DNA of 64,000 bases from Tamarix chinensis (GCA_030549775.1 CM060177.1:33882514-33946513), one strand, 5' to 3'; shown: positions 1-13,340, numbered from the stretch's first letter. A program made the numbers and translations. Notes: generated by a model from the sequence alone, not told the origin.

Positions 1-1350
1 CTTCTTCTTCTTTTCTTCTTTTCTTCTTCCTATGTTGTGGTCATGAACTATTTTACACTATTTAACCACCATTTTCACCACCATCACCACTATGCACCAC
101 CACGCGCCACACAAAGCCTTGAGAACTTACCACTAAGTTTACCTCATCATTCCTCTTTAGTGTCGTCGGCTATCATTGCTGAGCACATCCATTTTTTCCC
201 TCTCCTCCCTTCACATCCATCATGTGTTTTATAAGCTCCACATCTTACACAAAAAATCAAGCACAACCATACAATAATAAAATTCCTTATTTCACACCCA
301 TGTAAACCAGCACAGTTTTCCCCTGGACCCTTGCATGATCTGCACATTGTCACTTCACACCTATGTGCATCTATTTGATTTTTAATTCTTAGCTAATAAT
401 GATTGAGAACGGCTGTTCCACTTCACACAACATACCCGTGTACTATTCCAACTCTCACCTTAGGTGTGTATTGCTTGTAGCAAGCCCGTGCCACTCCCTA
501 TTTAAATCATACACCCTCTTTTTCATCCTTAAACTTTACCTATACACCATAAAATTTTCACCATAGCTCCACCATAAATTTCACCACCCATCCACGCAAT
601 ATAAGCTTCTATTTAACTCCAATTATTTTAAATTTTACCCTCCTTTACCTTAACCATTACCTCGGTTATACTCTTCAAACCTAATTGTGTATTCTCATTT
701 TGGTAGGTGATATTATTGTGATCTCAGAGGAGGAGGTTATGTGCTTAAAGCCCAGTGCCCTAGTTGGTAAGGATATGTGTACATTCATGGTATTGTCTCT
801 ATATAATTTAATGTATGTTATTAATGATATGATGTCATAATATGGATTATATGTTTGAAGGAATGTAAGAATAGGAACAGGTATGGATATGATTCTATTA
901 TACTAATGATATATATGTGGGAAATATATTGTATGGCATAAAACATAGGATAAGTATACTATGATATGTGGACAAAAGAATATTTATGAGGTATGATGAT
1001 AGATGGTGGATTTGGAAAAATAATAGTTATTGAAGGTATGCGATATTATAAAATAAAGGCCATTGGTTATCCTTAAAGGAATTTTTGTAATAACAAGTTA
1101 ATATTGACATTTTGATTTTGTAATGTGTTAGGTGGATTTAAATATGATAATATTATCCTAAGAAGTGTTTGAAAGGGTTAATATTGTCTTAGGCGCTTGA
1201 AAATTAGATAATGGTCTAATTAGACCATAGTAACCTAAAATGGAAATCTTATTATTCCTTATGTAAAATCTTAGAGTTAATCCAGAATTCTAGATATGTT
1301 GCACTATATGGGGTTGAGTAATTTTTATTTGTATTGGGTTTATGGTGAAA
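1..1350 (+). repeat. Degenerate Tekay/Del-like LTR fragment (tentative)
   Basis: No gene is visible here. The stretch starts pyrimidine-rich, has a TATA-like CTATTTAAAT near 500 followed by C-rich leader sequence, and near 720-770 has a segment (AAGCCCAGTGCC...GGTAAGG) resembling the one near 58540-58580 in the well-bounded giant solo LTR at 56260-60908 (AAGACCAGTGTC...GGTAAGG). That layout suggests a diverged copy of the same kind of large LTR, on the plus strand, with its left end outside the window. The right end is not defined. This is inference from layout and short similarity. Confidence 0.35.
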
Positions 1351-1369
1351 AGTAATGTTATCTAGTTGA

Positions 1370-3720
1370 TGCACATCAATAATAATCTGTTCATTAGATA
1401 ATCATAGCCATCCAATTTCTTATAACCATAACCTATAGGAGTCTTGATAATCCTTTTATCCTCAACTTGGCGCATGGCCCCATTGCTCCACTTGCTACTT
1501 GGATCCACCCACTTCAATAATAATAGGTTTATTAGAAGGGTCTCTAACATCTAAGTCAAAATAAACCTCCTCTTGGTATAAAGCACTATCTAGCTCCACC
1601 TCCATAGATATATCATCACAAGAATTAGTCTTCTCAAGGTTCATAGACTCATTGAAAGTAAAATCCCTACTAGTCAATAACTTGGATATAGCTAGGTCCT
1701 ATAACCTATACCCTTTATGCTCAAGTTTACTATCATTCACATAAACATATGTAGGGAAACTAAAGACATAAAAATTAGAGCAATTAGCTAACTTACTAGA
1801 CCATAAATCCCTAGGTGTCTTTAACTCAATGGACCGATTTGCTAACTAGTTAATTAGGAATGTTGTCATATAAAATATCTTAGCCCAAAACTCTCTACCT
1901 ATTTCTCGTTATGATAAAATACAATGAGCCTTCTCCAATAGGGTTCTACTCATTTTCTCACCAACCCCATTCTATTTAGGTCTTCTAACACAGGTGCAAT
2001 GTCTCATTATCCTATGGTCTTGGTGGAAATTAGTGAAGCACTTCTCTACAAACTCAAGACTATTATCTATCCTATGACTCTTAACGTACATTCCATGCTA
2101 CTTCTCTAGGAAGGTCTTCCGGTGTTTTAAAACACCAAACACATAATTATTATTCTTTAAGAAATAAACATATACCTTGCTAGGAAATTCATCAATAAAT
2201 GCGAGCAAGTTCCACAAACAACCTTTAGAGACAACAATCAATGGACCCTAAAAATCAAAATTGATAAACTTAAGAGTTAATCTTGTACTATGCTTAGTTG
2301 TTGAAAGGCTAACACTCACAAAATTTTATATTACCTATACTATTTCCATTTAGTAACCCCTCTTAGAGAGCTCAGTCAGACCCTTAACACTTAAGTGTCT
2401 TACTCTCATGTGCCAAAGTCTCATAACATCCGAGTTTGACAACTTTAGTGATTTCACAATAGCTATTCCCATAAAAGTGTAACCTACCAACTTATATAGT
2501 GTCCTACTCTCTTCTCCTTTATTACCACTAGAGATAATTTTGTATCTCTTAAGGTACCATCCTCAATAACATAACAATACCCATTCAAATTCAAGGAACT
2601 CAGAGAGATGAGGTTCTTGGTCATCTCTAGGTCATGTCTGACATTAGAGAGTTTCTTGAACACACCTCCATTCATCCTCACCTTCACCATCCCAATCTCA
2701 TTAACTTTTCAAGTAGAATTATTCCCCATCAAGATAACTCCACCGTAAGATACCTCGAATGTCTAAAACCAACTCTAATTGGAATGTATATTCTAAGAGC
2801 TCTAAGAATCAAAGACCCATTTATCACTTATTTTGTTTTATCTATCAATATCATCCACACTCCATCGCTATCATCATAGGCAACTGTACCATCATACTTT
2901 GTACTGGATGACTAACCAGACACAACATTAAGCTTTCTATCTAGACAAAGCTTCCAAGCATGACCCTTAGTGTGATACCCATAGAATGTCACATACTTCT
3001 ACCAACTCTTCAACTTAGATCTGGAGTTCTTACACCCACTAGAGCCCTACTCATGTGTCCTTCCCCTAACTACCAATCCCGTACTATATGAGTCCCTATA
3101 AGTAAAACTACCAGTCAATTGATTACCAATCAAATCTCATTGTAGTAAGGTAGATTTCATATGCTCAAGGACTAATTCATCCTTCCTATATAGAACAGTA
3201 TCACCAAAATGCTTAAAGCTTACATGCAAACAACATAAAAACATGATAGTCAAATCTTCATCATCTAATTTAACATCTATATTATGTAAGCCATAACTAT
3301 AGAGTCAAATTCACCCAAATTCCTTCTTAAAGATTCAACCTTGTCTAATATCAAGTGATGAGGCCAACTCTTCAATAATAGCTAATTTGATATGGAATTT
3401 TTCATAAAGAATGACTCAAGCTTCAGCTACAAGGCAAATGTGGTTGATTTTTTTTCCAATTCTTGCAATACCTCATTAGACAAGTATAATTGTATTGTAG
3501 ATAAGGCTTTCAGACCTAATTTTCAAATCTCTCATCTGTTATTGATTATGGCTTGTTCGAATGACAAAATAATGCTTTCTCTAATCCATTCTAAACTAGA
3601 ATTACCCACATCTTCAAATTCCACAATTTGAAAGTAATAATTAGATCAAACTTCTTAGTAATGAATTTTGTACCTATCTAGATTACGTGATCCATCAACA
3701 ATTCTGCTTTGATACTAAAT
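1370..3720 (-). pseudogene. Ty1-copia gag-pol remnant (gag to integrase)
   Basis: Broken minus-strand polyprotein of a Ty1-copia retrotransposon. From the 5' side (high coordinates): gag debris just inside the primer site at 3706-3717; a decayed zinc knuckle near 2950-3000 that reads FYGYHTKGHAWKLC; the pre-integrase block at 2490-2690 (GVFKKLSNVRHDLEMTKNLI, the usual G.. KL..VR.V..L..NLIS motif); then the integrase core at about 1690-2280. There the readable pieces include AFIDEFPSKVYVYFLKNN, RIDNSLEFVEKCF (the acidic-residue region) and LEKAHCIL, ending with a linker at 1495-1677. Many stops and frameshifts interrupt it. Similarity stops near 1360, so reverse transcriptase and the 3' LTR are missing. 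The family call is from recognised motif order; it is a dead copy. Confidence 0.8.
3706..3717 (-). other. Retroelement primer-binding site (tRNA-iMet type)
   Basis: On the minus strand this reads TAGTATCAAAGC, one change from the TGGTATCAAAGC form of the initiator-methionine tRNA site used by plant copia elements. It lies three bases inside the LTR end at 3721, as expected for a 5' LTR junction. Confidence 0.6.
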
Positions 3721-4514
3721 TGTTGCAGAATAACATAAATTAAAAATAATCTAAATAGAAAACTAGAATTAAAATGATTATAAACAATTGATGATTTAAT
3801 CACAAAATAGAATAATTGAGAAAAAGTAGAGGTATTTATTCATACTCTTGTGCAATTATAGGATGGTTAAAGAAATCAATCAATTCATTACACAAATGTA
3901 TAATTCTCCTTAAATAGAGAATTTTATGGAGAAGTATACGAAGTTGGGTAACATGACTTGACGGCTAAGGTTTCACCTTACCTCCTTTTATAGAAGATAA
4001 AACCCTATAAGGAAAAACATCATGTTTCTAAAATAAAGGAAAAATATGATTTGTGTTCTACAAACACAGTACTCCCGTGTTAATTTTCTTACTCTCAAAT
4101 ATTTGCAAAAAACACATTAGAATATTCAATGATAAAATACGGTCTATGTTAATAAACATGAGACCCTAGTATTCCTCTCATAATTCACCATTCTACACTA
4201 AACTTCTCCATAATGCACACAAACAAACACAATATTATGTCGTGCTTCAATTACCCAGTCTAAACTCACAAATACAATTATGATTAACACATATGTCATA
4301 TTTCCATGGTCTATCTAATAAGATTCCCCATGCGTATATAAGAAAAAAAACACATAGCACATCATAATGATAATTATGAATTTAAAATGGTTTTAGGGTT
4401 TATTTTGTTACCTTGAATCATTTATCCTTGTTAAGTCATTAAAGACAATAAGGCTTTCGATGTGGTGTCCTTTCAATCAAAAATTCACAATCCACTATTA
4501 ATAATAACCTAACA
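3721..4514 (-). repeat. 5' LTR of the Ty1-copia remnant
   Basis: On the minus strand it runs from TGTTAGGTT (4514) to CTGCAACA (3721), giving TG...CA ends next to the primer site. It contains a classic TATA box and, downstream of it, R-U5 sequence that is clearly similar to the copia LTR ending at 62495 on the plus strand (shared CATAAAATTCTC, AGGAGAATT and TTTTGTGATT stretches). The inner end is well supported by the primer site. The outer end at 4514 is the best TG start I see but could be elsewhere, up to about 4612. Confidence 0.6.
3981..3993 (-). promoter_or_regulatory. TATA box of copia LTR
   Basis: Minus strand CTATAAAAGGAGG, the usual plant LTR TATA motif, about 265 bp before the LTR end, so it would start transcription in U3/R. 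Confidence 0.55.
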
Positions 4515-4939
4515 AACTATATCTCCAACTCTTCCTTTAGTCATGAATAACTTATCTCATTTGTTAGGTTACTTATTAGTTTACATTTGAAGAACTATTT
4601 ACAGCACATAACAAGCAGTTCCTTTGTCCTTTAACTCACTTAAAATATCTTAATTTAACTTGAACTTAGAGTCTTCATCACAAGTATATGTAGCTCTAAT
4701 TTCTTATATACATAATAATCTTTTATTTTGACATTCTATGTCAAATTATCAGAGTCCTTGGCACTTAAATGATTGATTTGTAGAGACCTTAGTGACCTTG
4801 GTCTTTCCCTTCTCCTCTTTGTTAATCTCTTATTTCTTCTAAAAATTTTAGAACTTGAAGTACATGTTTCATACATAGAAGATTGAGTACTTAGGTAGTA
4901 CTTTGTAGAATAAGTACTCTTTTTAGCATGAGGCTTAGT

Positions 4940-5560
4940 ACATTGGATTTGCTATTCAAAACCTATTGATATTTTAATCATGCCATCAAGAGAATTGCAT
5001 TAAGATGCTTTAACTTTATCTCAAATCATCATGTTAAGGCTACTTAGAGATATTAGACATGTTTTGTCCTTTCTCTCATGGAAGTCACATATAAGTGCTA
5101 ACCTCTCTAATTCCCTAACATATTATTCAACACTTAAAATTCCTTGGTTTAGAGTATTCAACCTAATTTAATAATGTTGTTCATACTCTTTAGGTATAGA
5201 TTTTACCCATATTTTATTAAGCTTATCCTATTATTTGATTTTAGATTTACCCTCACTTTCTCTAGTTCTCTTCAAGCTATCATACGATATCATAGCAAGC
5301 TTCTTAAACTTAAGAATAGTTGGTATACACTTTAGATCATCATGATAATCCTTTAATTCAAAAACAACCTCCACTGCATATGACCATTTAAGGAATAACT
5401 CAACATCAATTTTACCATCAATATATGAAAGATCAATTTTAATACTTTTATCTTCTTTACGATGATACCTTCATTGATGATTAGAGTTCCTTCTATTACT
5501 TCAACTAACTTGTGAATCTTATTCATAATCTACTCCTACGTTCAAATACCTTCCTCTCCC
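4940..5560 (-). pseudogene. Ty3-gypsy gag remnant
   Basis: Minus-strand conceptual translation with several stops gives KIDLSYIDGKIDVELFLKW, then AVEVVFELKDYHDDLKC, KFKKLAMISYDSLK, and further on TLNQGILSVE*YVRELE. This follows the plant gypsy capsid pattern (K...P.F.G..DPE.YL.W...VE..F....., ...A..WW..L, ...L.QG..SVEEY..E.E), so it is a Retrotrans_gag-type remnant. It sits downstream of the LTR and primer site at 6562-7380, which fits one minus-strand gypsy element. The sequence between (5560-6560) is the untranslated leader and gag N-terminus, too decayed to read. Pol is missing: copia sequence begins at about 4514, so either the copia element inserted here or the two are joined by a deletion. 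Confidence 0.55.
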
Positions 5561-6561
5561 TAGATTGATTGACTTTTCAAAACTTCCTATTCAATCTCCA
5601 ACAGACTTATTTTCTACTTCCAAATTTTACACTGAATCTAGCTCGGCAAAATGAAACTCCATCCTTTGCAATGAAAGTTGTTGAAGTTGAGAATTTGTTC
5701 TGCCAAAATGATTGAGAGCTTTTGGATTGCGTAAAAAATATCTCGAACATTTGGTTCTCCCCCTATAGTAATCAACTTGCTAACATACTTTACAAAATCT
5801 TACTAATCCTTTGGGTTCGAATGGAACCTGAATCACTCAAGGATTTCATTCATTTTTTTTTTCAAGTTGGGTCTGACAGAAAATTTTTATTCCAATGTAT
5901 AAAACAAAAAACTAGCAAGCAATATTATCTCATACACAAACAAGTCAAAACACTTTACATATTTATTGCCAAATTATTGATATAGAATTAAATAAAAATA
6001 AGCACTAATTATTTGACACTTTCTATAAATTTTAGGTATCTATTCTATGCTCTAACATGTAATATATCTATTAAATATTCAAACACTATCCTATATTTAT
6101 TAATTTTATCTAATTCACAAATAATTGGTCCCAATCATGGACTACACACCACTTATTAATGAATACACTAAAACACACATATAAGGGTTTTATTCTTCAT
6201 GCAAATATATTGTACTCACGAACATAATATCCCCAAAAAAACATTCAGTTCCACACAACGAGCATACATGCATGATTTTCTCCTTAAAATCACTGACACA
6301 CATTATATGCTACCATCTTTGATTCAATTCGTAGTATGTTAATGTCCAAGATTCATTTCAAGATCCCCATAACACCAATTTTAATCACACATTGGACCAT
6401 CTAAGATCATTATCATGTATGCGAGAATTTATGAAAACCAATCAAGCTTCAAAGAACCAAAGCAAGAATCATCAAGAACCTCTATTTCACATCAAAGAAA
6501 ATGTGTTTCTTAATTCTACTCCAAGTCGTTTCTTCCTTCACTTGTGTCAAACCAAAAATGT

Positions 6562-6573
6562 GCTTTGATACCA
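6562..6573 (-). other. Gypsy primer-binding site
   Basis: Minus strand TGGTATCAAAGC, matching the common plant LTR-element initiator-Met tRNA site, five bases inside the LTR end at 6579. Confidence 0.65.
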
Positions 6574-6578
6574 AAAAT

Positions 6579-7380
6579 TGATGTGTAAGATAAATGATGA
6601 TTTATCTTTCACAAACATAGGATTTTTGTGATTGGTTTGTAGGTCAACATTATCAACAAAAGTAGGAAGAAAGATGATGTTATGGACAATTCAAATGTAA
6701 CAATCAGCAGGAAGGTTTTGATATTCTTGAAGATAATAAATAATTCTAATGAGAAACCACTAATTTATCTATAGAAAAACTCCTAAAATTATCTCAAGAA
6801 TAACCACACTTAAAGAGAAAGTAGGAAGATAGAATGACAAAGAGCTATCTACTCAAAATTTATTTCATTTCATTAAATGATTGATTAAATTACTATCATT
6901 ATCAAATGTACAAGTGTATATTTATACACATATGATGCCAATACAAACTCCCTTTTATTAAGTGTAAATCAAATTATCTAATTAACAAACACTCAAACTA
7001 ACACATATCCATATGGTATATTTAATGAGTTACAGCTACAATGACAAAATATTATTAAGCTTACATAAAATATCAAAGGTACAAAAATCCTAATCGTGAT
7101 AATATATTAAATAATCAAATAATCAAGATTCATTTCTTATAGATTTGTCTACCATAAAAATTTATAAACCTTGCATTGTTATTTTCATGTACACTAGATA
7201 TCATTAGTGATGTCTTCTTATTGCAAACATATGTAAAACCTACCATAATCATTTAACAAAATATTATTATGGTTATTATGAAGGTGTTCAAGATATTAAA
7301 GAACAATTGTTGCCACCTCAAAATATGTTAACATTGACCCTTTAATATGAGATGAATGAGATGGAGATACTCCTATATTA
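6579..7380 (-). repeat. 5' LTR of a gypsy element
   Basis: The plus-strand left end TGATGTGTAAGATAAATGATGA closely matches the left end of the LTR at 17238 (TGATGTGGAAGATAATTGATGA), and the two can be followed through their length to the shared AACTC/TTGA...GAGATGGAGAT region near 7340-7375 and 17960-18005. It is the same LTR family in the same orientation, but a separate element, because here the primer site follows and there the polypurine tract follows. The outer end near 7380 is approximate. Confidence 0.6.
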
Positions 7381-10356
7381 GGTGGTTTTGGCTTAGATCC
7401 ATTGTGTAGTCTCTCTATTCCTTTTTTATTTTTTGGAAAATTTAAATCTAATACATACTATTCTTTGCACATATACGTGCATATATTAAGGAATGCTTAT
7501 GCACAAGCATCAACAACTTTTCACACTAACTCATCTATTTACATTAATGGAATTCATATATACATAATAAGATGAACTATACAACAATAAATGCGTAACT
7601 ATACAAAATTTTTTTAAAAAGGTTACACCAACATGAAAAAATTATAACATTCACTACAAAATGAATATACAGTACAAAAGTACACAAATTTCAATTTGTA
7701 TGATAAATTGATACCATTCTATTTGGGATAAGTTAGTTTCCTCACTTAATACATCCATTTGTGAGCCATAATCCGCTGAAAAAATTATTGCTACTTAATT
7801 AATATTTGAATTATCAAAGTAATTGTAAATTTGTATACATAAAAGTAATATGGGGTTCTCTTTGCCATTACCATTCTCTAACAATAATCTTTTTCATATA
7901 TATCGTTAACAAAATATCTATATTATTAAAGATACAACAATTAGAGCTTGTTATCTATAATGCCCCATTTCTCCCAAAATGGATTCTTTTATAAATTGCT
8001 TTACCAAATGATGCCTTTTATATTTAAAAGTTGTGAACCAAAAGATTATAATAGGTTTTTGTACCTCATTTCAACTTTTGGAATTTTAATAACCTTCCCT
8101 AAAACTAAATTTTCACTTTTTACTACTTTTCCAAGCTCTAATATATTATTTTTGGTATTTTAGAAAACTTTGGTAAAGAAACTTTCCATTTCACACTTAG
8201 ACATATGTCATTCTAGAGCTTTGGTAGATGTATTATTCATGTCTAAGAACTTTGGGACAAAAATTATAATTTTTTATTAAGCTGATATATAAATTATATA
8301 TATGAGTCATAAATTGATTGAAATATACTTTTGGTAAACTTTATAATATTTATAATAGTACATCTTGTTACTTTGGATTATTCTTTTTGTATTTGATTGC
8401 TATCTTTATTGAATATTTGGATGGCCTTTTCTTATCAAAAATATACAATAAAAAAAATTGTGATCTAAGAAGTTTTGTGTTATCTTACAAATTGTACTCA
8501 TATTAAAGCTCATTTGCTCATTATTTATTGTTTCCTAATTTTCTCATGTTTATACCTAAAATTTCCTTCTACACTATTTAAAGTTTAGGAAGTCTCGAGG
8601 ATCATCATTTTTGTATAGTTTTGAGTTTAAAACATATTCCTAATAAGTTATTTATAATTCTACAATCTTATAGTTAACTATATGTTATTTTTCATTAGTG
8701 AAACTCACGTTTCTTTCCCTAAATCTTATCAAACTAGCTAAGATTTAATGAAAGACTGTAAGTGAGTTGGGTGAGACTAGAAATTGGGGCTTCTCTTACT
8801 TCCAAATTGGGAAACATGCTCCCTCATGTGATTTATGTCTACCAAATTAATAGGAGAAAGAGTAATCATAAGGTAAATATGACATGTGTACTTTATATTC
8901 TCCTATGTAGTTAACTTAGTTAGCTCCTCACACATACAATCCCCTATCAATAAAAAATTCCTTCATAATCCCTTCATCCCTCCTAATATCCCTTCTTATC
9001 TCAAATATTCAAATATGAAAAATGTGATGATTTCCTATAATTAGGCATGTGCTCATCCATCTCCACCTTTCTTTATGTGTCTTCGCAAACTCAAACACAC
9101 TACCTCCTTCAACACTCAACAAACCTACCTATTTTTTCTCTACCTCTATCATCATAATTGTCAAAACAATTAAAGGAGAGTAAAATTTGGTCATAGTAAA
9201 TTTTGATTTTGTTTCTTGGAGGTAAGGTTCATGTCGTCCTTCTCTATATATGTTATTTATATTCTTTGCTTGAATACTAACATATTCTTATATTTGATGT
9301 AAAAGGAAAAGGAATTAGGATATTGTAAGTGGTGGTATGACATGTGAGCTTCGAAGCTCTTCTTGTGAATACCTTGCTAAATTATTTCTGAAGGTCATAT
9401 TTAATTTACTTATATTAAACATGGGTATAATGTTGAGTGTTATCTCTTATAATGTTTAGATACTTTATGCTCTTTAAAATTTATGCTATGTATAGTATAT
9501 AGAAACAAATGAGTAAATGGTTTGATATGTGATGTTATGATAACATAAGGATCATGAGTTCTTGGAAAAAAGAAAAATGATATGGATGATAATCTTTGCA
9601 CTTTATGTGAATATGAATCTAATGCGTTGAAATTTCATGGGTTATGATTGATGTTTGGTTCAATCATCCTAATTAGCAAACCTAATTTTTTTTCTATTTT
9701 GGAATATATCATCATGTTAATTGGTATCATTAGGATAAATTTGATATATAATACTTTAGTATTTTATAAAATATGGAAAAAGTTATGTTAAGCACAAGTT
9801 TAATATTCATACTTGAGCATTTTGATTTGATTTTACATTGTTAGTCTTAACACTGTATCATATGACTAAGAGATACATGTCTTTTTATATACAAAATTAA
9901 AACTCCATGTGTCTTTTTTCCAACACATCTTTCAAATATCAATTAAAATATGTATCAATGAAGTTATAATCAACTTCCTACATGTGTGCATACATGTCAG
10001 AACCCACAACCAACTTCTTAGCCATGGCTCTAGGGTTTATTTTGATTGCAAACTTGATTTTTGAGTGATTTCATAATGTTTAATGGAATACTTATGTATA
10101 ATTTGATGTAAAATATGACACCATTTTGATTAGTATAGATTAACATGTATGAGGTTAAAGTTTGAGGTAAAAACTTAAAAAATAATATATATATATATAT
10201 ATATATAAGAGCTCTACTATTCATTGAAAGTGTGCATAATATTTTTCATTGTTCTTATGATTCTTCATGATTAATCGTCATTGTACACTTATCACTAATT
10301 AATTTCCTCACTAGTATTATAAGTAGATTAATATATGGTTAATCATTATTAGAGGT
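7381..10356. other. AT-rich intergenic stretch, no gene seen
   Basis: No coding region can be supported. From about 7957 (TAATGCCCCATTTCTC) to about 9560 the order of blocks (CCCC-containing start, AT-rich body, C/T-rich leader near 9040-9150, GGAGGTAAGG near 9220) resembles a decayed Tekay/Del-type LTR, but no end or duplication can be defined. A (TA)n microsatellite lies at 10185-10207. Confidence 0.3.
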
Positions 10357-10371
10357 AAAATAACCAAATTA
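10357..10371 (+). repeat. LINE target-site duplication, left copy
   Basis: AAAATAACCAAATTA here is repeated exactly at 11369-11383, framing the LINE fragment. The A run at the right copy merges with the short poly-A tail, so the true duplication is 11 to 15 bp. Confidence 0.8.
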
Positions 10372-11368
10372 TCTACCAAAAAAGCTGATTGCACAAATTG
10401 AAAGCATGTGTAGGCAATTCTTATGGACTGGGAAAATAAATTCATCAAGGAAAGCCCTAGTTGCTTGGAAACAGGTCTATTTACCCAAAAAGGAAGGAGG
10501 GCTTGGCTTTATTGATATACATCATTGGAATAGAGTCGCTGTGGGAAAACTTCTCTGGAACCTTTGCAGCAAAAAGGACACACTTTGGGTCAAATGGGTT
10601 CATACCATCTACCTAGGTTCCCAATCTGTGTGGTTATTCAATGCAACTCAAAAATGTTCTTGGTACTTACAACAAATCCTCAAACTAAGACCTCACTTTC
10701 AGGCCTTATTTACAAACTCCCAAATTCTGCCTACACTCATGAAGGATGGATCATATAGTATAAAAAAACTGTATTACTTCATAGGACCTCATGGTGGAAA
10801 AGCTTGGTGGTGGACTATTCCTTGGTGTGACCTAGCAGCTCCTAAACACCAATTTATTGGTTGGCTAGCTATTCAAAACAGATTGATGACCAGCGCAAGA
10901 TTGAAAGAGCTGGACCTTGTTGACAATGTTGAATGCACTCTCTACAGTACTAGACAGGTAGAGGATATTGAGCATCTAATGTTTAAATGCCCATACAGCC
11001 ACAGCATATGGATAAAAATCAGAACCTCATTTCAGAGAAGAGATCATGCCCAAACATGGGAATCAGAACTAAAGGTTCTAGCTAAAAGCACAAAACAGTG
11101 CAAAAGGAAGAAGGATGTACTTAGAGCTCTATTTTTTACTTTTATTAGCTTACTTTGGCGTGAGAGGAATAATAGAATTTTTAGAAACATTTCTAGTCAT
11201 CCTCATGACCTGCTTAAGTCTATTTGTTTTGAGGCTTCTAGTAGAATTTTTGCTGCGCATTATGGCAACAAGTATAACTCCTGGAAAAAATGTATAGATT
11301 CCTCGGTGGTCTAGGTTCCTTGTACATATTTCCATTTTGGTAGTAATAAAATTACTTACTTACCAAAA
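10372..11368 (+). mobile_element. 5'-truncated LINE (non-LTR retrotransposon) insertion
   Basis: A 997-bp insertion bounded by 15-bp direct repeats (10357-10371 and 11369-11383). It holds the 3' end of the pol ORF, a short 3' UTR and a terminal ACTTACCAAAAAA tail. Truncation at the 5' side plus a poly-A end and target duplication is the signature of target-primed reverse transcription. The reading frame is open from the first inserted codon to the natural stop, so the copy looks fairly young compared with the surrounding retroelements. Confidence 0.9.
10373..11314 (+). pseudogene. LINE ORF2 C-terminus (RT thumb region and zf-RVT domain)
   Basis: Partial coding region of a plant LINE reverse transcriptase, 313 codons with no internal stop. 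It begins mid-protein at LPKKLIAQIESMCRQFLWTG, the conserved end of the RT domain in plant LINEs, continues through the W-rich KEGGLGF...N.A...KLLW block, and then the zf-RVT region. There the usual CxxC...H...C pattern is changed: CTLYSTRQ...EHLMFKC has Tyr where the second Cys is expected. The endonuclease and RT catalytic parts (YxDD) are missing because the insertion is 5'-truncated, so this fragment cannot act by itself. The first Met in frame is at 10406, but it is not a real start. The domain identity is confident; the clade within plant L1-like elements is not resolved. Confidence 0.9.
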
Positions 11369-11383
11369 AAAATAACCAAATTA
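11369..11383 (+). repeat. LINE target-site duplication, right copy
   Basis: Exact repeat of 10357-10371 directly after the LINE poly-A tail. Confidence 0.8.
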
Positions 11384-12520
11384 ACCTTAATAAGTTAAAA
11401 CCTTGAATAAATGAATAGTAGTAGTCAAACCTTAATCATTAACCATAAATTCTCCATTGTTTCTAATGAAATTTGTGTATAAAGCGAATAAATTTACCTA
11501 TGGATAAACCCTTAGGTTTAGTGTAAACCTAAAATATTTATATGCTATGTGTAAATCAAGAAATTAACAAATAATAGAGAATAAGACAATTGCTTTGCAA
11601 AAAGCAATTTCCTCTAATGCTCATTATATGAATGAACATGAATGCGGTTTTTGTTATCACATAAAACACAATCTACCAAAACCATTTCAATGAAATCACA
11701 TAATATAAAGGGCCTATAGGATTTTTAATCATTTCATTGTCTTGATAAACACATGAAAATTTTGACATATCTCTTTGGTTAAGTATCTATTCTACTATAA
11801 TTGGACTCTATAGAACCTTGAAAGGGTACAATCTTAAGAACTAGGTTACTTTGTTGGTTTGTAGGGCACCATTAATTGTGGAAAGTATAACCCAACCAAT
11901 CAGGGCTTTAGGTGAGTTGAATGGGGTTGTGTACAAGCTCAGTTAGCACTAAATGACCATAAATGGGGAATATATCAATCCTTTATTTTGTTTAATTTTC
12001 TCTAATTTCTATAACCACAAGTAGTGAGTGTGGATAATTCAAGTGTACTTGTGTGAAACTTTTTTTCTTTATAATAACATATATTGTTATTTTTCACATG
12101 AGTTAATTTCTAAATAATTTCACATACATATGATTTGGATAACATATTAGAAAATGAATAATGAATCATAAATTATTCTATATATCACATTTGCTTATAC
12201 ATGAAAGCAGGATAGTTACTTCATTGATACATAATAAGTGGAATAATTGCACTACTCCATCATGAAACATGTTTATGTGAGCAAAGGAATTAATTCTTAA
12301 TTAGTATTTCATTATAGTGATGTTATACTATCGTAGTGCGACGATCTTGAATTGTTTAGGGGAGCAAATAATATTTTCTCACACGTTGAGAAATCTTTTT
12401 ATATTTTTTTAAGGAGTGATCTATATTTATCATTTGATAGAGTTGTTGCATGATTTATTAGATTTCCCTTACACAACTCATAAGTGGTTGTGGAAATGTA
12501 TGAAACAATAGTAATGAATT
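11384..12520. other. AT-rich stretch, nothing recognised
   Basis: No open reading frame, RNA gene or clear terminal repeat was found. It is probably old repeat debris. Confidence 0.3.
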
Positions 12521-12539
12521 TGTTAATTATACCATCAAA

Positions 12540-13340
12540 TCAACTTGCACTTACATCAAATGTAGGCCACCATATTGTTGTGCAGTCCAACCATGATTTT
12601 GTAGTAAGCCTTTAGCTAAAGCATGGTTTTTATCCATAAAAGCACCTCAACTTGCCACATCTAACATATTCTTCTCAAGCTTGGTAATTCCTTCATAAAA
12701 CTATTAAAGCACTCTCTCCTCTTTCATCCTATACTATAAAGCACTATGCTAACAAAGCCTTATACCAACTATAGTAGGCATGGAATAAATCACAAAGCTC
12801 TTGTTGGACCATGATGATCCTGTTTATTAGCATGATTAGATAAGACATTCAAATATAATTGTTCAACAATGAACAAGTAAAAGCATAACATGAATAAATG
12901 TTCCCCATGGGTAACTCCTAAATTTAATCCTTAGCATCAATCATCAAAGAAATTGGGAATTCCTTAAGCTTCAAGATTTGAAGAACTACATCCCTAGGGC
13001 ACATGGAAACATATACAAACTTGAGATCATTTAGAAAATTTTTGGGGTTATCACTAGGGAGTCCATGGAGTAGGCTTCAACTAAGCTCAAAATCTCCTTC
13101 CTTTCTCTAAATAGGTTAAGGATAACCACTTCCATTACATTATACGTTTCTGATTCTCGCAAACACCTAATAGCTACCATTGGTGCATAATAGATAGAAT
13201 CTTCCTTGAGTGTCGAGGGTGAAATAGAGGACTCTCCTTGTTATGAAGAAGATAAGGATGAGCCAGAAATGTCATCTTCTTCTTTAGGTGTTAATGGAGA
13301 ACAAAATATATTTAACTTCATATTGGCATGAATGAATTTC
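12540..13340 (-). pseudogene. Ty3-gypsy (Athila-like) gag remnant
   Basis: Minus-strand translation, broken by stops, gives NPKNFLNDLKFVYVSMCPRD, then LKLKEFPISLMIDAKD followed by ELPMGNI. This follows the capsid pattern of Athila/Tat-like elements (L.AFPFSL...AKDWLY.LP.G.I). Further downstream comes GGAFMDKNHALAKGLLQNHG, like the AAGG.LM.K...EA..LLE...N block of that lineage. No pol or LTR is attached. Assignment is by motif order only. Confidence 0.5.
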
